A DNA stretch of 64,000 bases. Source: Pedobacter sp. AK013 (GTDB lineage Bacteria; Bacteroidota; Bacteroidia; Sphingobacteriales; Sphingobacteriaceae). The DNA lies in the NCBI RefSeq assembly GCF_014205835.1, contig NZ_JACHCQ010000030.1:1-64000 (forward strand). The letters are read 5' to 3'. The position numbers and the translations under genes are program-made. The notes below the pieces were generated by a model, which made no database searches, was not told the DNA's origin, and saw nothing but the letters and a program-made list of their open reading frames with translations. Positions 18,401 through 25,814 of this stretch are shown here, piece after piece; the stretch's first letter is position 1, and every line of letters begins with the position of its first letter.

Positions 18401-18505
18401 TGTAATTTCCTTGGTAATGGTCTGCGGAATTACATATGGAATAACAATTAGGAGGGCTATTAAGGAAACGATCGTAATCGCGGATATTTTTAAGAACTTT
18501 TTCAA
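15425..18505 (-). CDS. AsmA-family inner-membrane-anchored protein
   Basis: A 1026-residue protein with one N-terminal membrane anchor (ISAITIVSLIALLIVIPYVIP, about 7-27) and a very long periplasmic beta-rich region. The opening VPYVIPQTITKEITQLINKN and the N-terminal block resemble the AsmA domain. The C-terminal SLKGGGILSLKKVSLMGFKM and the closing GRLGLPPFGLFGIPLSITGT match the AsmA C-terminal domain. AsmA-like proteins (TamB/YhdP relatives) form long hydrophobic grooves thought to carry phospholipids between membranes. The start codon is TTG at 18505; there is no better ATG and the signal anchor begins immediately. It is transcribed divergently from the Rrf2 gene, with a TAtcTTTG -7 element 29 bases before the start. 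Confidence 0.88.
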   Translation of the reverse strand: MKKFLKISAITIVSLIALLIVIPYVIPQTITKEITQLINKNIKGEVKFESTNISFFNHFPSLTLNLNEFLLKGSAPFQQDTLIYTKKLALGINLLSLFSKQVKIDQFYLDDARINILSDEKGHANYNVYESKKENTQNTSKSNTAIKIEGIFINNSNLTYSDHSIPMLIRTKGLNYSGKGDLSNAIFDLKSNLSINEMDVYYANTPYLIKKKINANLITKVNTNSLNLIFDENNLKINSLPIRFVGHFSFLKDGYDIDFRTKAKETDLQNIFTALPSEIADKLEKTKVKGYAEIDASLIGKYIAATHSMPTLSFNMKVRDGSISNPNAPEPISNLFLNLKTKLPGLNKDSLLINMDSLYFNIGKDYVASVTKIKGLSAPEIYTDTRSNIDLAKWAKVVNMDNLKLKGRLNINLKAHGKYTKKVQYSGIRQVDTVIATVPKFSLKASLADGYFKYPALPAAIDKINFNINGSNTDGDYKSTKLAIENIDIQALNNYIRGFAKIQTAENMPLDIQLKSLINFADIKNIYPVKGYELSGIMNIDLQSKGPYNKIKKLFPVTTASIKLNNGRIKTPNFDQPLEQIKIDADLINNNGTLKNTKLNIKPISFQMAGQPFMLKADVHNFENIAYSVSSKGTIDIGKMYKLFAVKGYQVNGVILADVLFKGAQSDALAGRYNKLQNNGTISIKNLNIRSDLFPKSFLIKNGVFSFRQDKMNFDEFNATYGQSDFKLNGSLNNVINYALNDKAKLEGNFKLSSKQILADEFMVYADGGTATSAPSSGVILIPDNLNVIFSANAAEVKYNGLHIKNAKGTMRINNGALTLQQTGFNIAGAQVAMDANYKSTSTKTGLFDFHLTAKEFDIARAYKEIKLFREMASSASKVKGVVGLDYQLSGKLNAEMFPVYPSLKGGGILSLKKVSLMGFKMMNAVSKATKRDSLTNPDLSDVQIKSTIKNNIITIEQTKMKVAGFRPRFEGQVSFDGRLNLSGRLGLPPFGLFGIPLSITGTQEKPIVKLKRNKEGKLEETGENK

Positions 18506-18533
18506 TATTTTAGTTTAAGTGCAGAATTTGGCG

Positions 18534-18541
18534 CAAAGATA
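18534..18541 (-). promoter_or_regulatory. -7 promoter element TAtcTTTG (AsmA gene)
   Basis: A perfect TAnnTTTG match on the minus strand, 29 bases before the TTG start of the AsmA-family gene. No convincing -33 box accompanies it. Confidence 0.5.
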
Positions 18542-18576
18542 ATCTTTAGATGAATTAGGAATAAAAATTTAACATT

Positions 18577-18606
18577 TTTGTATTATAAAACATATTTATA
18601 TCTTTG
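18577..18606 (+). promoter_or_regulatory. Bacteroidota promoter of the Rrf2 gene
   Basis: TTTG at 18577-18580 and TAtcTTTG at 18599-18606, with an 18-base spacer, match the -33/-7 consensus of the phylum. Transcription would start around 18611, inside the Rrf2-type operator that begins at 18609. Confidence 0.7.
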
Positions 18607-18608
18607 TT

Positions 18609-18629
18609 CTGTAATTAAAATTGTTACAG
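18609..18629 (+). promoter_or_regulatory. probable Rrf2 operator, site 1
   Basis: An inverted repeat CTGTAA-N9-TTACAG covers the predicted transcription start and ends two bases before the ATG of the Rrf2 gene. A second copy with the same TGTAA-N9-TTACA spacing and a TTAAAA-starting spacer lies upstream of the next gene, which strongly suggests autoregulation. Confidence 0.7.
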
Positions 18630-18630
18630 T

Positions 18631-19041
18631 ATGAATAATAGTCATTTTTCCATTTCGCTTCACATTCTTACACTCCTCGATCAGGTGAAAGGGCAGCTAT
18701 TGAATTCAGAATATATTGCTGGAAGTATTAACTGCAATCCTGTTCTGGTGAGAAAGGAATTGGCCAACCTGCATAAGCATGGTTTTGTACAAAGTAAGGA
18801 AGGAAAGGGGGGCGGCTCTACATTGGCGAAAAACGCTGCCGATATTAATTTGGGCGATGTATATAGGGCCGTTAAACAAAAAAGCCTTTTAGGCGAAAGT
18901 AGAAATGAGCCTAATCCTGATTGTCCTGTAGGGAAACAGATCACTAAACACTTAACTGATTTATATCATGAAGCCGAAGCCGCTTTGGTTAAAAATCTAT
19001 CATCCAAAACATTGAAAGATTTTAGCGCAGGTTTTAAATAA
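18631..19041 (+). CDS. Rrf2-family transcriptional regulator (YwnA-like)
   Basis: A 136-residue winged-helix repressor of the Rrf2 family. The helix-turn-helix region spans about residues 10-60 (LLNSEYIAGSINCNPVLVRK, then NLHKHGFVQSKEG), and the GGSTLAK wing follows. Iron-sulfur members (IscR, NsrR) carry three clustered Cys; here only Cys35 and Cys98 (PDCPVG) are visible. It therefore probably belongs to the cluster-free or thiol-sensing YwnA/CymR-like branch. It sits 72 bases before an SDR gene, the arrangement also known from ywnA-ywnB in Bacillus. Matching inverted repeats lie upstream of both genes, so it probably represses itself and the SDR gene. The signal it senses is unknown; redox or electrophile stress is a reasonable guess. 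Confidence 0.92.
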   Translation: MNNSHFSISLHILTLLDQVKGQLLNSEYIAGSINCNPVLVRKELANLHKHGFVQSKEGKGGGSTLAKNAADINLGDVYRAVKQKSLLGESRNEPNPDCPVGKQITKHLTDLYHEAEAALVKNLSSKTLKDFSAGFK

Positions 19042-19057
19042 AAAAATTTAAATATAA

Positions 19058-19078
19058 CTGTAATTAAAAATATTACAA
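19058..19078 (+). promoter_or_regulatory. probable Rrf2 operator, site 2
   Basis: CTGTAA-N9-TTACAA, differing from site 1 in only a few positions and with identical half-site spacing. It lies 36-56 bases before the SDR gene ATG and 17 bases after the Rrf2 stop. It suggests a separate, co-regulated promoter for the SDR gene; a weak TAcaTTTa sequence at 19093 could be its -7 element. Confidence 0.65.
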
Positions 19079-19113
19079 TTTAAACAAATAAATACATTTA
19101 AAAATTAAATAAC

Positions 19114-19755
19114 ATGAAAGTAGCATTAATAGGAGCCTCTGGATTTGTAGGCAAAGCCATTTTAAACGAATTAGTAAGTCGTGGAAATGAAGTCATCGCC
19201 ATTGCGCGCGATATCACTAAAATTGAAAATAACAGTGATCGGGTAGCTGTAGATGTTTTAGATACTGAAAAATTAGCAGCGGCTTTAGCAGGTGCCGATG
19301 CCGTAGTAAGCGCTTTTAATGCAGGTTGGACCAACCCAAATTTATATAACGATACAGTAGTGGGAGCAAAAGCCATTCAGGCTGCGGTAAAAGCATCGGG
19401 CGTTAAACGTTATATTTTTATTGGTGGAGCAGGTACTTTGCAGATTGATGGTCACCAAATTGTAGATGGACCGAACTTCCCTGCCGAATACAAGCCAGGT
19501 GCAACTGCAGTAAGAGATTATTTTAATACGCTAAAACAAGAGAAGGAACTAGACTGGTTGTTTTTTAGTCCGGCTATTGAGATGCATCAAGGCATCACCA
19601 CTGGCCGTACCGGGAAATACCGTTTGGGCAAAACAAGTCCGGTTTTTAACGAAGAAGGCCGTTCTATTTTATCAGTTGAGGATTTAGCGATTGTAATTGC
19701 CGATGAGCTGGAAAATAACGTACATCATCAGGAGCAGTTTACAGCGGCTTATTAG
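19114..19755 (+). CDS. NAD(P)-binding atypical SDR oxidoreductase (YwnB-like)
   Basis: The 213-residue protein has a Rossmann fold of the atypical SDR/NmrA-like group. The nucleotide loop MKVALIGASGFVGKAIL starts at residue 1 with the GxxGxxG-type pattern at 7-13. KRYIFIGGAGTLQIDG near 100-115 and DWLFFSPAIEM near 150 are typical of the YwnB/BLVRB-like branch. The classical YxxxK catalytic pair of SDRs is not obvious, so it may be a flavin or quinone reductase or a non-catalytic redox sensor. It is coupled to the Rrf2 gene by shared operators. A long inverted repeat after the stop codon likely ends transcription. Confidence 0.9.
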   Translation: MKVALIGASGFVGKAILNELVSRGNEVIAIARDITKIENNSDRVAVDVLDTEKLAAALAGADAVVSAFNAGWTNPNLYNDTVVGAKAIQAAVKASGVKRYIFIGGAGTLQIDGHQIVDGPNFPAEYKPGATAVRDYFNTLKQEKELDWLFFSPAIEMHQGITTGRTGKYRLGKTSPVFNEEGRSILSVEDLAIVIADELENNVHHQEQFTAAY

Positions 19756-19763
19756 GGAAGTAG

Positions 19764-19845
19764 AATGGAGCAGTTAGATGCTCATTAGTGCATTGGCCAT
19801 CGGTCGGTAGTAACTGATAACTGATAACTGCTCCATTTTCCTTTT
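19764..19845 (+). terminator. long-loop terminator after the SDR gene
   Basis: AATGGAGCAGTTA at 19764-19776 pairs with TAACTGCTCCATT at 19825-19837, and a T-rich tail (TTTCCTTTTTCC) follows. The loop contains an ACTGATA tandem repeat. The stem is perfect over 13 bases; the 48-base loop is long for a classical terminator. Confidence 0.6.
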
Positions 19846-19859
19846 TCCTATTAAGTTCT

Positions 19860-19867
19860 TATCTTCG
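19860..19867 (+). promoter_or_regulatory. -7 element TAtcTTcG of pyrD
   Basis: A near-consensus TAnnTTTG (one mismatch) ends four bases before the pyrD ATG, which would give an essentially leaderless transcript. The -33 box is not clear. Confidence 0.35.
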
Positions 19868-19871
19868 TGGC

Positions 19872-20918
19872 ATGTATCGCATTATTAAACCAATATTCTT
19901 CAAATTTGACCCTGAGAACGTACATTATTTTGTAGTAAAGCGGTTAAAGTGGTTTAATGATAAGTTTCCGCTGGGTAAAACCATTATCCGTAGCAGCTTT
20001 GATGTGCATATTAAAGGTTTAGAACGTGAGGTTTTTGGTGTAAAATTCAGAAATCCTGTTGGTTTGGCCGCCGGATTTGATAAAAACGGTGAATATGTAG
20101 AGCCACTTAGTAATTTAGGCTTCGGCTTTATTGAAGTGGGTACGGTAACGCCAATGCCACAGCCGGGAAATGATAAACCCCGGATGTTCCGCTTACCTAA
20201 TGACGAAGCCTTAATCAACCGAATGGGCTTTAACAATAAAGGGGTGGATGTAATGGCCGAACGTTTGCGCCTGTTAAAAGATAAACATCCAGATATTGTG
20301 GTGGGTGGAAATATCGGTAAAAACAAGGCTACGCCAAATGAAGATGCAGTACGCGACTATATTAAATGTTTTGACCGTCTTTTTGATGTGGTAGATTATT
20401 TTGTGGTAAATGTAAGTTCCCCAAATACGCCAGGCTTACGCGAGCTACAAGAAAAAGAACCCCTAAAGAAAATTCTGAATACCTTGCAGCAGCGCAATCT
20501 TAAAAATGATATTTCACGGCCGATTTTGTTAAAAATTGCCCCTGATTTAACTGATGCGCAATTAGATGATATTATTGAAATTGTGGCAGAAACAAAAATT
20601 GCAGGCATTATTGCTACCAATACTACCATCAGCAGGGAAAACCTGGCTGCAGAGCAGAATTTAAAGGCAGAAACCGGTGGATTGAGCGGAAAACCTGTAA
20701 AAGAACGTTCAACCGAGGTAATCCGTTATCTTTCAGAAAAATCAAATAAAGCTTTCCCGATCATTGGGGTAGGAGGTATTCATTCGGCTAAAGATGCACA
20801 AGAGAAACTGGATGCTGGCGCCAGTCTGGTTCAGTTGTATACGGGTTTTATTTACGAAGGACCAGGCTTGATCAAAAATATCTGCAAAGCATTAGTTAAC
20901 GTTAAAGAATTAAGCTAA
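19872..20918 (+). CDS. pyrD: quinone-dependent dihydroorotate dehydrogenase
   Basis: The 348-residue protein is a class 2 dihydroorotate dehydrogenase, which oxidises dihydroorotate to orotate in pyrimidine synthesis and passes electrons to membrane quinones through FMN. The N-terminal helix pair (IIKPIFFKFDPENVHYFVVK) that associates with the membrane is present. It marks class 2 rather than the soluble class 1. NPVGLAAGFDKNGE (61-74) and IEVGTVTPMPQPGN (87-100) are FMN-binding blocks. NVSSPNTPGLREL (180-192) holds the catalytic Ser typical of class 2. IGVGGIHSAKDAQEKLDAGA near 295 is the phosphate-binding end. Length and start are normal. Confidence 0.97.
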   Translation: MYRIIKPIFFKFDPENVHYFVVKRLKWFNDKFPLGKTIIRSSFDVHIKGLEREVFGVKFRNPVGLAAGFDKNGEYVEPLSNLGFGFIEVGTVTPMPQPGNDKPRMFRLPNDEALINRMGFNNKGVDVMAERLRLLKDKHPDIVVGGNIGKNKATPNEDAVRDYIKCFDRLFDVVDYFVVNVSSPNTPGLRELQEKEPLKKILNTLQQRNLKNDISRPILLKIAPDLTDAQLDDIIEIVAETKIAGIIATNTTISRENLAAEQNLKAETGGLSGKPVKERSTEVIRYLSEKSNKAFPIIGVGGIHSAKDAQEKLDAGASLVQLYTGFIYEGPGLIKNICKALVNVKELS

Positions 20919-20967
20919 GGCGCTTGCAAGCATAATCTTAAGATTCAATACAGCCTTAAGGAAGCCA

Positions 20968-21633
20968 TTATTTTTGTCTGCTTACCATTTCATTAATCCA
21001 TATTGGTGCAAATGGAGAAGTACAGCCTTTAGAAACGGGATAATTGCGGTAAATGCCAAGTTTTTCGCCGATGGCCAGGGCGCTTTCCCTATAATCAGGA
21101 TGGTTAATGCCAATCTGGGCCAATGCAGTGTTCATTGTCCATTGAATTTCTGGTGCTGCTTTAGGCATTTCTTTTTCAATCCGATCAAGTATTGCCGGGA
21201 TGTCTATTCCTTCAGGTGCTCTGGTTATACGTCCGCTGGTTAAGCTCCAGCCTGCGCGGGCCAGCATGATATTTTCCGAATTCATCCACTTTTCCCGGAA
21301 TTGTTCATTATCAGGGTATTCTTTAACGATGTAATTGTAAAACCAATCAGCAGCCCAGGTAAAATTTTCTGAAGCTACCATGTTTTCAATCTGTGCTGCA
21401 GATAGTGCTTTTGGTTTAAGGATTAAGATAGCTAGCAGTCGGGCATCTATATTTTCGGTTTCCCAAAGTTGAAGTGCAAGTTCATGATCGGTTTTGATCT
21501 TTTTGGCTATCGCCCTGATGTCGCCCATTTTAACACCAAAAATGTTTGCTCTTGCACCATTTTTAATGTGCATGGCACGGACTTTCTCTTCGCCGAGCGA
21601 TTCTAGTTTTGAAAGGGTTTCTGTAAGATTCAT
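20968..21633 (-). CDS. DNA alkylation repair protein (AlkD-like)
   Basis: The 221-residue helical-repeat protein is of the AlkD/AlkC-type DNA alkylation repair family. Members are HEAT-like DNA glycosylases that excise bulky or cationic N3/N7-alkylated bases without base flipping. FGVKMGDIRAIAKKIK near 32-48 and the ENIDARLLAILILKP segment (62-77) are conserved repeats. NFTWAADWFYNYIV (about 91-104) carries aromatic and acidic residues of the kind AlkD uses, and the C-terminal helices include IQWTMNTALAQIGI. The shorter AlkD-2-type forms have uncertain substrates. The gene converges with pyrD and is separated by a 49-base gap. Confidence 0.9.
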   Translation of the reverse strand: MNLTETLSKLESLGEEKVRAMHIKNGARANIFGVKMGDIRAIAKKIKTDHELALQLWETENIDARLLAILILKPKALSAAQIENMVASENFTWAADWFYNYIVKEYPDNEQFREKWMNSENIMLARAGWSLTSGRITRAPEGIDIPAILDRIEKEMPKAAPEIQWTMNTALAQIGINHPDYRESALAIGEKLGIYRNYPVSKGCTSPFAPIWINEMVSRQK

Positions 21634-21689
21634 GGTTTATACCGTTCACTGTTTTCAAATTTAAAGATTATCCGGATTTTTTCGGCCAT

Positions 21690-21720
21690 AAAAAAAGCAT
21701 CCTTTGATCAGAAGGATGCT
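21690..21720 (-). terminator. rho-independent terminator
   Basis: AGCATCCTT / AAGGATGCT forms a 9-bp stem with a 7-base loop. On the minus strand it is followed by seven T residues. It lies about 30 bases after the stop of the small basic protein gene. The plus-strand side also has a short TTTAAAT run, so it could serve both directions. Confidence 0.85.
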
Positions 21721-21748
21721 TTAAATCTTTAAGAAGAATTTCTAAAAA

Positions 21749-21919
21749 CTATTTTGCCAAAGTAGCTAAAACAGCATTGTTTTTAGCTAATTGATCGTTT
21801 TTCGGTTGTGCAGAGCGGCTTCCCAACTCGATGTTAGTTGCTCTCTTTAAAAATGCTACCTCTTGGTGAGCTGTATTTTTATTTCTTCTGTCTTTTCTTT
21901 TTAATCTGGTAACTGCCAT
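21749..21919 (-). CDS. 56-residue conserved basic small protein
   Basis: A short frame starts at the ATG at 21919 with MAVTRLKRKDRRNKNTAHQE and ends LATLAK at a TAG at 21749. It is highly basic at the N-terminus (RLKRKDRRNK) and contains ATNIELGSRSAQPKND. It looks like a conserved small Sphingobacteriaceae protein of unknown function. Support comes from its position: a strong terminator follows immediately, a tRNA-Cys gene lies 34 bases upstream on the same strand, and the gap is otherwise unexplained. The basic N-terminus would suit RNA or ribosome binding, but that is inference. Confidence 0.7.
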   Translation of the reverse strand: MAVTRLKRKDRRNKNTAHQEVAFLKRATNIELGSRSAQPKNDQLAKNNAVLATLAK

Positions 21920-21953
21920 GGTAATAACCTTTTAATTATTTTATTTGTACAAA

Positions 21954-22027
21954 TGGAGGTCGAGAGCGGATTCGAACCGCTGTAGAAGGTTTTGCAGACC
22001 TCTGCCTAGCCACTCGGCCACTCGACC
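21954..22027 (-). tRNA. tRNA-Cys (GCA)
   Basis: On the minus strand the gene starts GGTCGAG and ends CTCGACC-T-CCA, giving a perfect 7-bp acceptor stem, discriminator U and an encoded CCA. The anticodon loop reads CTGCAAA, so the anticodon is GCA (cysteine). The T arm is AGCGG-TTCGAAT-CCGCT. Discriminator U73 is characteristic of tRNA-Cys. Total length is 74 bases with CCA. Confidence 0.97.
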
Positions 22028-22086
22028 CTTAAATTCAAGGCTGCAAAAATAGCAATTATTAGTTAGCCCGCAAATAATATCTCAAT

Positions 22087-22833
22087 TTAATTTCGAACTC
22101 GCACTAACTCAGCACAAAAGATTGCGGCACTTACGGCCACGTTTAACGATTCGGCTTCCCCAATTCTCGGAATGGTTACCGGTTTATTTATTTTTTTGAT
22201 TACTTCTGCCGATATTCCCTTCCCTTCATTCCCTAAAATCACTAATCCTTCAGCTCCCCATTGCGTTTTGTAAATCGATTCGCCATCTAACAAGGCTCCA
22301 AATACAGGGATGGTATTTTTTTCTAATAACGCTGGTAAATCTGTTTCATAAATATTTACCCGTGCTAAAGAGCCCATTGTGGCCTGTACGGTTTTTGGAT
22401 TGAATACTTCTACACAGTCGGTAGAGCAAATAATGTTTTTAAAACCAAACCAATCTGCTGTTCTAATGATGGTGCCCATATTACCAGGATCCTGAACGCC
22501 ATCTAAAACCAAAGTGAACTGATTTTTTAGCTCTTTTAAAGTTAATTCTTTATTTTTTGGGATATGAATGAGCGCTAAAAAGCCTTGTGGTGTTTGTAGC
22601 GTACTAATCTTGTCTAATTCAGCGTTCTTTACTTCAAATAAGTTTATATTTGCAGGCAATTTGGGTAACAAATTGTATTGTTCGCTGTTGTAAAATATAG
22701 TATGGATCTGGTAGCTTGATTGGAAAAATTCTTTTATGGATTTTATACCTTCAACAATAAATAAACCATGTTCTTTACGGTATTTTTTTTGATGTAACGA
22801 TTTTATAAAACTAATCTGTGATTTTGAAAGCAT
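22087..22833 (-). CDS. TrmH/SpoU-family RNA 2'-O-methyltransferase
   Basis: The 248-residue protein is a SPOUT methyltransferase that transfers a methyl group from SAM to a ribose 2'-OH in rRNA or tRNA. An N-terminal substrate-binding domain begins LSKSQISFIKSLHQKKYRKE and continues LFIVEGIKSIKEFF. The knotted catalytic domain carries motif 1 LDGVQDPGNMGTIIRTADW, motif 2 LVILGNEGKGIS and motif 3 IPRIGEAESLNVAVSAAIF. The target nucleotide cannot be read from sequence. The ATG at 22833 is chosen. An upstream in-frame TTG at 22845 is not needed. Its start overlaps the start of the divergent TamL gene, so the two promoters lie inside each other's coding sequence. Confidence 0.95.
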   Translation of the reverse strand: MLSKSQISFIKSLHQKKYRKEHGLFIVEGIKSIKEFFQSSYQIHTIFYNSEQYNLLPKLPANINLFEVKNAELDKISTLQTPQGFLALIHIPKNKELTLKELKNQFTLVLDGVQDPGNMGTIIRTADWFGFKNIICSTDCVEVFNPKTVQATMGSLARVNIYETDLPALLEKNTIPVFGALLDGESIYKTQWGAEGLVILGNEGKGISAEVIKKINKPVTIPRIGEAESLNVAVSAAIFCAELVRVRN

Positions 22834-25244
22834 ACCAAAACTCAATAAATATTAAACTGAAAAGCACTGCAATATTACTATTTATTATTGTTTTAATTCA
22901 GGCCTGCTCATCAACCAAGTATATTCCAGACTATCAATCGATAGTGAAAAAGGTAACTATTGATAGTATAGATGCTAAATTTGAAGAACAGGCTTATAAT
23001 TATGTTCAGAAAGATATCAGGCCGGCTTCTAAATTGAGTATTCAGGTGCCATTATATAATTTGTTCAATACCAAAGATGGCAGGTATAAAACCAGCGATA
23101 TTAAGCCGTTTGGTACGCCACCGGCCATTTTAGATAGCACACTGGTCGAAATTTCCAGAACACAGATACAGAAGTTTTTAAAAAGTAAGGGTTACCGCCA
23201 GGCCGAAGTAACTTCTGCCATAAAGATTGCAGATAAAAAGGCCGAAATTGTATTTAGTGCAAAACCTGGGCCCGCTTATTTTATTGAGAAACTTTCAGAA
23301 TCGATACCAAATGTAAATATTAAAAACCTTTACGAATCGAATAAGGCTAAAATAACCCATTTACATAAAGGAATGCAGTACGATGAAGACTCATTAACGT
23401 ATGAAAGGGAGCAGATTTACCGCATTATGAAAGAAAACGGATATTTTTATTTCTTAAGGCCATATGTAAATTTCGACGTTTATGGTGCAGAACCTACTTC
23501 TAAAACCAATAAAATTGATCTTAACCTAAATGTAACCGACCCTAACGATGGCGAACATAAGCAGTTCAATATTGGATATACCCATATGATTATTGCGCCT
23601 AACCCTGATGGTTTTCCTGATTCGGTGCGTTATAAGCTCAGTAAAGACACGGTTAATGGCGTCATATTCACCGATTTTTCCAAACGTTACCGCCGAAACC
23701 CAATTCTAAGATATGATTTTCTGAAGCAAGGCGAACTTTATGATATCCGGAATGAAAACCTCACTTACGATCGATTATATGAACTCAATATTTTTAAGAA
23801 TGTAAAGATCGATTACTTTAGAAGAGACAGTACCTCAAATAAAATAAATGCGGTAATACAGCTTATTCCGCAAAAGGTAATGACTAACCGCGTGGAAGGA
23901 GAGGTGCCGTTTAATGGGGGTACAGTAGGGTTTACTATCGGAAATACCTATACCAACAACAATATTTTCAGAGGAGCAGAACGATTTGAACTTCAGGTAA
24001 AAGGTGGTTTGCAATCAAGAATAGGCAATGGGGCTAAACCTTTTAGTGATATTTATCAGCGCGATTTTTCAATCAGTACAAGCATTACAGTACCTAGGTT
24101 GATGATTCCTTTCTACAATCCGGTTTTGGGGGGGAATGGAATGCCGCATACTACTTTTTCAAGCAGTTATATTTATGCTTTGCAGAAAGATGTATCAGTA
24201 AGAAGGATTTTTATCAATTCCATTACTTACGATTGGTTTGAAACCAAATCTAAGCTACACTCCTTTACACCATTGAATTTCGAATACCGTTTTGGTAATT
24301 TAGATCCTAATGTTGATGCTCAAACCGTATTGAATAACCTTTATTACTCCACATTATTAGGTCGTAAAGATTTAACCCTGGGGATGAAATATACTTATAC
24401 TTTAAATGCAAATAAGCTAAATGAATACCGATCTTTTGTTTACTTAAGGGCGGGAATGGATATTGCGGGTAATATGTTGCAGGGCATCTCTAAATTAACA
24501 GGTGCCAAAAAAGATACTATAAACAATGCAGCAAAGATATTGGGTTTACCTTTTAACCAATATATGCGCCCCGAGGTTGATATCAGATGGTACAAACACT
24601 TAGGTGGGGAGCGGCAGTTTGTTGCGCGTTTAAACGCAGGTGTGGCCTACGCCTATGGAAATTCGGTAGTAACGGGTATACCTTTCGAGAAGCAATTTTT
24701 TGCTGGGGGATCAAGCGGCGTAAGAGCCTGGCAGGCCAGAACCATTGGGCCTGGCAATTATGATAGGGGGCTTTTAAGGAGCGATACCCTGAGGAAAGCA
24801 TTTTACGGACTTGATCAGCTTGGAACCATGCGTATCGAAACCAACTTCGAATACCGTTTTACAGTAGCCAAAAAGTTTTTTGGGGCAACATTGAAAGGAG
24901 CCGCCTTTGTTGATGCTGGTAATGTATGGAATCTCCGTAAAGGCGAATCAATTCTGCTTGCCACTCCTACACTTGATGAGCAAACCGTGTTTAAGTTAAA
25001 CAGATTTGTACAACAGCTGGCTATTGGTACGGGTGTAGGCCTTAGATATGACGTACAATACTTTGTATTTCGGTTCGATGTGGGTTTAAAGCTTAAAGAC
25101 CCTCAGTTTACAGGCTCAAATCAATGGGTTATCGGTAAGTTTTTATCAGGGGCAAGAGATTTTAAAAATAGTTATAACGCCACACATGGACCTGATACCT
25201 ATCGCTTCCTTCAATATAACTTTGGCATAGGTATGCCATTTTAA
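22818..25244 (+). CDS. tamL: TamL-type BamA-family outer membrane lipoprotein
   Basis: The 808-residue protein has an N-terminal lipoprotein signal (KSTAILLFIIVLIQAC, lipobox Cys30), then POTRA-like repeats and a C-terminal 16-strand Omp85 barrel. This plan is that of TamL, the Bacteroidota lipoprotein version of TamA, which inserts or assembles outer-membrane proteins with TamB. Barrel hallmarks include FEKQFFAGGSSGVRAWQART near residue 630 (the VRGF/Y-type lid motif region) and a final strand ending GIGMPF with a C-terminal Phe. No ATG is available: GTG at 22818 or TTG at 22824 must be used. A TamB-like partner is not adjacent, though an AsmA-family protein lies at 15.4-18.5 kb. Confidence 0.9.
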   Translation: MILKAYQNSINIKLKSTAILLFIIVLIQACSSTKYIPDYQSIVKKVTIDSIDAKFEEQAYNYVQKDIRPASKLSIQVPLYNLFNTKDGRYKTSDIKPFGTPPAILDSTLVEISRTQIQKFLKSKGYRQAEVTSAIKIADKKAEIVFSAKPGPAYFIEKLSESIPNVNIKNLYESNKAKITHLHKGMQYDEDSLTYEREQIYRIMKENGYFYFLRPYVNFDVYGAEPTSKTNKIDLNLNVTDPNDGEHKQFNIGYTHMIIAPNPDGFPDSVRYKLSKDTVNGVIFTDFSKRYRRNPILRYDFLKQGELYDIRNENLTYDRLYELNIFKNVKIDYFRRDSTSNKINAVIQLIPQKVMTNRVEGEVPFNGGTVGFTIGNTYTNNNIFRGAERFELQVKGGLQSRIGNGAKPFSDIYQRDFSISTSITVPRLMIPFYNPVLGGNGMPHTTFSSSYIYALQKDVSVRRIFINSITYDWFETKSKLHSFTPLNFEYRFGNLDPNVDAQTVLNNLYYSTLLGRKDLTLGMKYTYTLNANKLNEYRSFVYLRAGMDIAGNMLQGISKLTGAKKDTINNAAKILGLPFNQYMRPEVDIRWYKHLGGERQFVARLNAGVAYAYGNSVVTGIPFEKQFFAGGSSGVRAWQARTIGPGNYDRGLLRSDTLRKAFYGLDQLGTMRIETNFEYRFTVAKKFFGATLKGAAFVDAGNVWNLRKGESILLATPTLDEQTVFKLNRFVQQLAIGTGVGLRYDVQYFVFRFDVGLKLKDPQFTGSNQWVIGKFLSGARDFKNSYNATHGPDTYRFLQYNFGIGMPF

Positions 25245-25814
25245 TTAACCAAAAAGACTTAAAACTTTAGGCTTTGTACCGGGATCTTTAAAATGGAATT
25301 CTTTAAAGGGCTGCCATCTTTTATCCGTATGCTTGTAAACGGAAAAGGATGAAACCTGAAACTCCCGCTTAAATTTCCTGTCTTTAAATTCAGCAGAAAT
25401 CTGTTTGAAAACGGGCGGTTTTACATCCCGGAACGCCAAGGTTAAATGTGGATTGAATTTTTCTTTTTTTTCTATCAATTTCAAAGGTTGTAATGCTTTG
25501 GTTATCTGTTTTTCTAGGCGCATTAGTCCCTCATTTTGTTCAACATCAAGATAAAAGGTATGCTCTGGAAATGAATTAAAATTTCTGAGCACCTGTGTAA
25601 AGGGCAGACTGAAAGATGCATCTGCTAAAGCTTTAAAAAAACTTTTTTCTATATCGAATGCAGCTAGTTTTACTGGAGGGTATAGGGTGATGTGCGCCGG
25701 GCGTTTTAATGATTCGTACACCTTAAATTTATCCGAAATGTATGTTCTGATCTCGTCTATATCTTCTACAATAGAAATAGGAGGCACTAAGCACACTAAA
25801 AATAGATTTTCCAT
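25245..25814 (-). CDS. 2'-5' RNA ligase/2H phosphoesterase family protein
   Basis: The 189-residue protein belongs to the 2H phosphoesterase superfamily (LigT/ThpR-like). Both histidine motifs are present: HITLYPP with His41 and Thr43, and HLTLAFRD with His123 and Thr125. They lie about 80 residues apart in a two-lobed fold. Family members hydrolyse 2',3'-cyclic phosphates or ligate 2'-5' RNA linkages, and some act on small nucleotides. The substrate here is unknown. The gene ends exactly where the TamL gene ends (stop codons abut), converging on it with no spacer. Confidence 0.9.
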   Translation of the reverse strand: MENLFLVCLVPPISIVEDIDEIRTYISDKFKVYESLKRPAHITLYPPVKLAAFDIEKSFFKALADASFSLPFTQVLRNFNSFPEHTFYLDVEQNEGLMRLEKQITKALQPLKLIEKKEKFNPHLTLAFRDVKPPVFKQISAEFKDRKFKREFQVSSFSVYKHTDKRWQPFKEFHFKDPGTKPKVLSLFG

